A stretch of 5,444 nucleotides of DNA from Actinobacteria bacterium UBA912 (GTDB lineage Bacteria; Actinomycetota; Coriobacteriia; Anaerosomatales; UBA912). Shown one piece after another: positions 4,899-5,444 of this stretch. The stretch's first letter is position 1. Every line of letters begins with the position of its first letter. The position numbers and the translations under genes are program-made. Under the pieces are notes generated by a model. The model saw only the letters and a program-made list of their open reading frames with translations, did not search any database and was not told where the DNA came from. Location: NCBI GenBank assembly GCA_002293965.1, contig DBEG01000069.1, positions 1-5,444 on the forward strand. Reading direction: 5' to 3'.

Positions 4899-5444
4899 AT
4901 GAGCATCAAGGGGACCCGTACCGAGCAGAATCTGCTCAAGGCGTTCGCAGGGGAATCACAAGCGCGCAACCGTTACACCTACTACGCGTCGATCGCGAAG
5001 AAGGAAGGATTCGAGCAGATCGCCGCATTCTTCGTCGAGACCGCTGACAACGAGCGTGAGCACGCCAAGATCTTCTACAAGTATCTCGAAGGCGGCGAGG
5101 TAGAGATCACCGCATCGTACCCGGCTGGCACACTGAGTACCACCGCCGAGAACCTGCTTCACGCCGCCGACGGCGAGCTGATGGAGTGGGGCACCCTCTA
5201 CCCTGACTTCGCGGACATCGCCGACGAAGAGGGCTTTCCCGAGGTCGCCAAGTCGTTTCGCGAGATCGCGAAGGTCGAAGCGTTCCACGAGGCCCGCTAC
5301 CGCAAGCTGCTGGACAACGTGAACAGCGGCGCAGCGTTCACCAAGCCTGCTTCGCTCACATGGCACTGCCGCAACTGCGGGTACGTGATCGAGGGCGCGT
5401 CGGCCCCGGACGAGTGCCCTGCTTGTGCGCACGCTCAGAAGCAC
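4899..5444 (+). CDS. rbr: Rubrerythrin (partial, last few codons outside window)
   Basis: The frame is open from ATG 4899 to the window edge (182 codons). Rubrerythrins are usually near 190 residues, so only the last few are missing. The protein is a cytoplasmic non-haem di-iron peroxidase that reduces hydrogen peroxide to water, protecting anaerobes. The four-helix ferritin-like domain (1-140) has the expected di-iron ligands: Glu19 (GESQARN), Glu52 and His55 (EREHA), Glu93 and Glu96 (GELMEW), Glu127 and His130 (EAFHE). A C-terminal rubredoxin-like FeS4 domain shows Cys157-x2-Cys160 (WHCRNCGYV) and Cys173-x2-Cys176 (ECPAC), which passes electrons to the di-iron site. All ligands are present, so the enzyme should be active. 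GAGAGG eight bases upstream supports the start. It is divergent from the ACT gene; no electron donor gene (rubredoxin, reductase) is visible in the window. Confidence 0.95.
   Translation, partial: MSIKGTRTEQNLLKAFAGESQARNRYTYYASIAKKEGFEQIAAFFVETADNEREHAKIFYKYLEGGEVEITASYPAGTLSTTAENLLHAADGELMEWGTLYPDFADIADEEGFPEVAKSFREIAKVEAFHEARYRKLLDNVNSGAAFTKPASLTWHCRNCGYVIEGASAPDECPACAHAQKH

Noticed and set aside
4956..5444. Minus-strand open frame of 162 codons at the right edge
   Set aside because: It is antisense to rubrerythrin, which has all its metal ligands in the plus frame.
1..5444. CRISPR array, tRNA or rRNA genes, transposase or integrase
   Set aside because: No regularly spaced repeats, cloverleaf candidates or recognisable transposase/integrase motifs were seen on either strand.

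Overview
The right half of the window (from about 3420) is high-GC, with a strong preference for G or C at third codon positions. It carries ordinary housekeeping genes: hisF, a two-ACT-domain GcvR-like regulator and a rubrerythrin. A high-GC genome with rubrerythrin suggests an anaerobic or microaerophilic bacterium, possibly an actinobacterium of the Coriobacteriia type. That placement is inference; nothing here fixes the taxon.

The left half (1-3169) is different. Its codon use is more AT-rich: in the first 40 codons, G or C at third positions is about 65% in the membrane protein against about 85% in hisF (hand counts). None of its three genes could be assigned to a named family with confidence. 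On the minus strand, a gene for a 240-residue exported or membrane protein (2443-1721) is followed by a very large multi-spanning membrane protein resembling a two-part ABC-2 type exporter permease. That ORF stays open from 1616 to the left edge (538 codons with no stop), so it is the largest gene in the window although its end is not visible. Divergently, on the plus strand, lies a gene for a small secreted proline-rich protein (2720-3169) with a perfect AGGAGG ribosome binding site and a GC-rich hairpin at its stop codon. The 276-bp divergent spacer (2444-2719) holds several inverted repeats and probably both promoters.

Region by region: 1-1616 permease-like protein (minus); 1617-1720 short gap that may be coding if translation starts at TTG 1727; 1721-2443 secreted/membrane protein (minus); 2444-2719 divergent control region; 2720-3169 secreted protein (plus); 3168-3192 hairpin; 3193-3426 spacer with at most a short doubtful ORF; 3427-4191 hisF (plus); 4196-4726 ACT-domain protein (minus, tail to tail with hisF, 4 bp apart); 4727-4898 divergent promoter region; 4899-5444 rubrerythrin (plus, running off the right edge a few residues before its expected end).

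How the genes work together: HisF makes imidazole glycerol phosphate for histidine synthesis, normally with HisH, which is not in the window. The ACT protein probably senses a small ligand such as an amino acid. Rubrerythrin reduces peroxide. The left-hand genes look like an accessory cassette of two exported proteins plus a membrane exporter. The most noteworthy signals are the unrecognised 240-residue protein (signal peptide, beta-type domain, hydrophobic stretch, four-cysteine tail), a perfect 14-bp inverted repeat bracketing its gene, and the compositional step before hisF. A new system is possible but not shown by this sequence alone.
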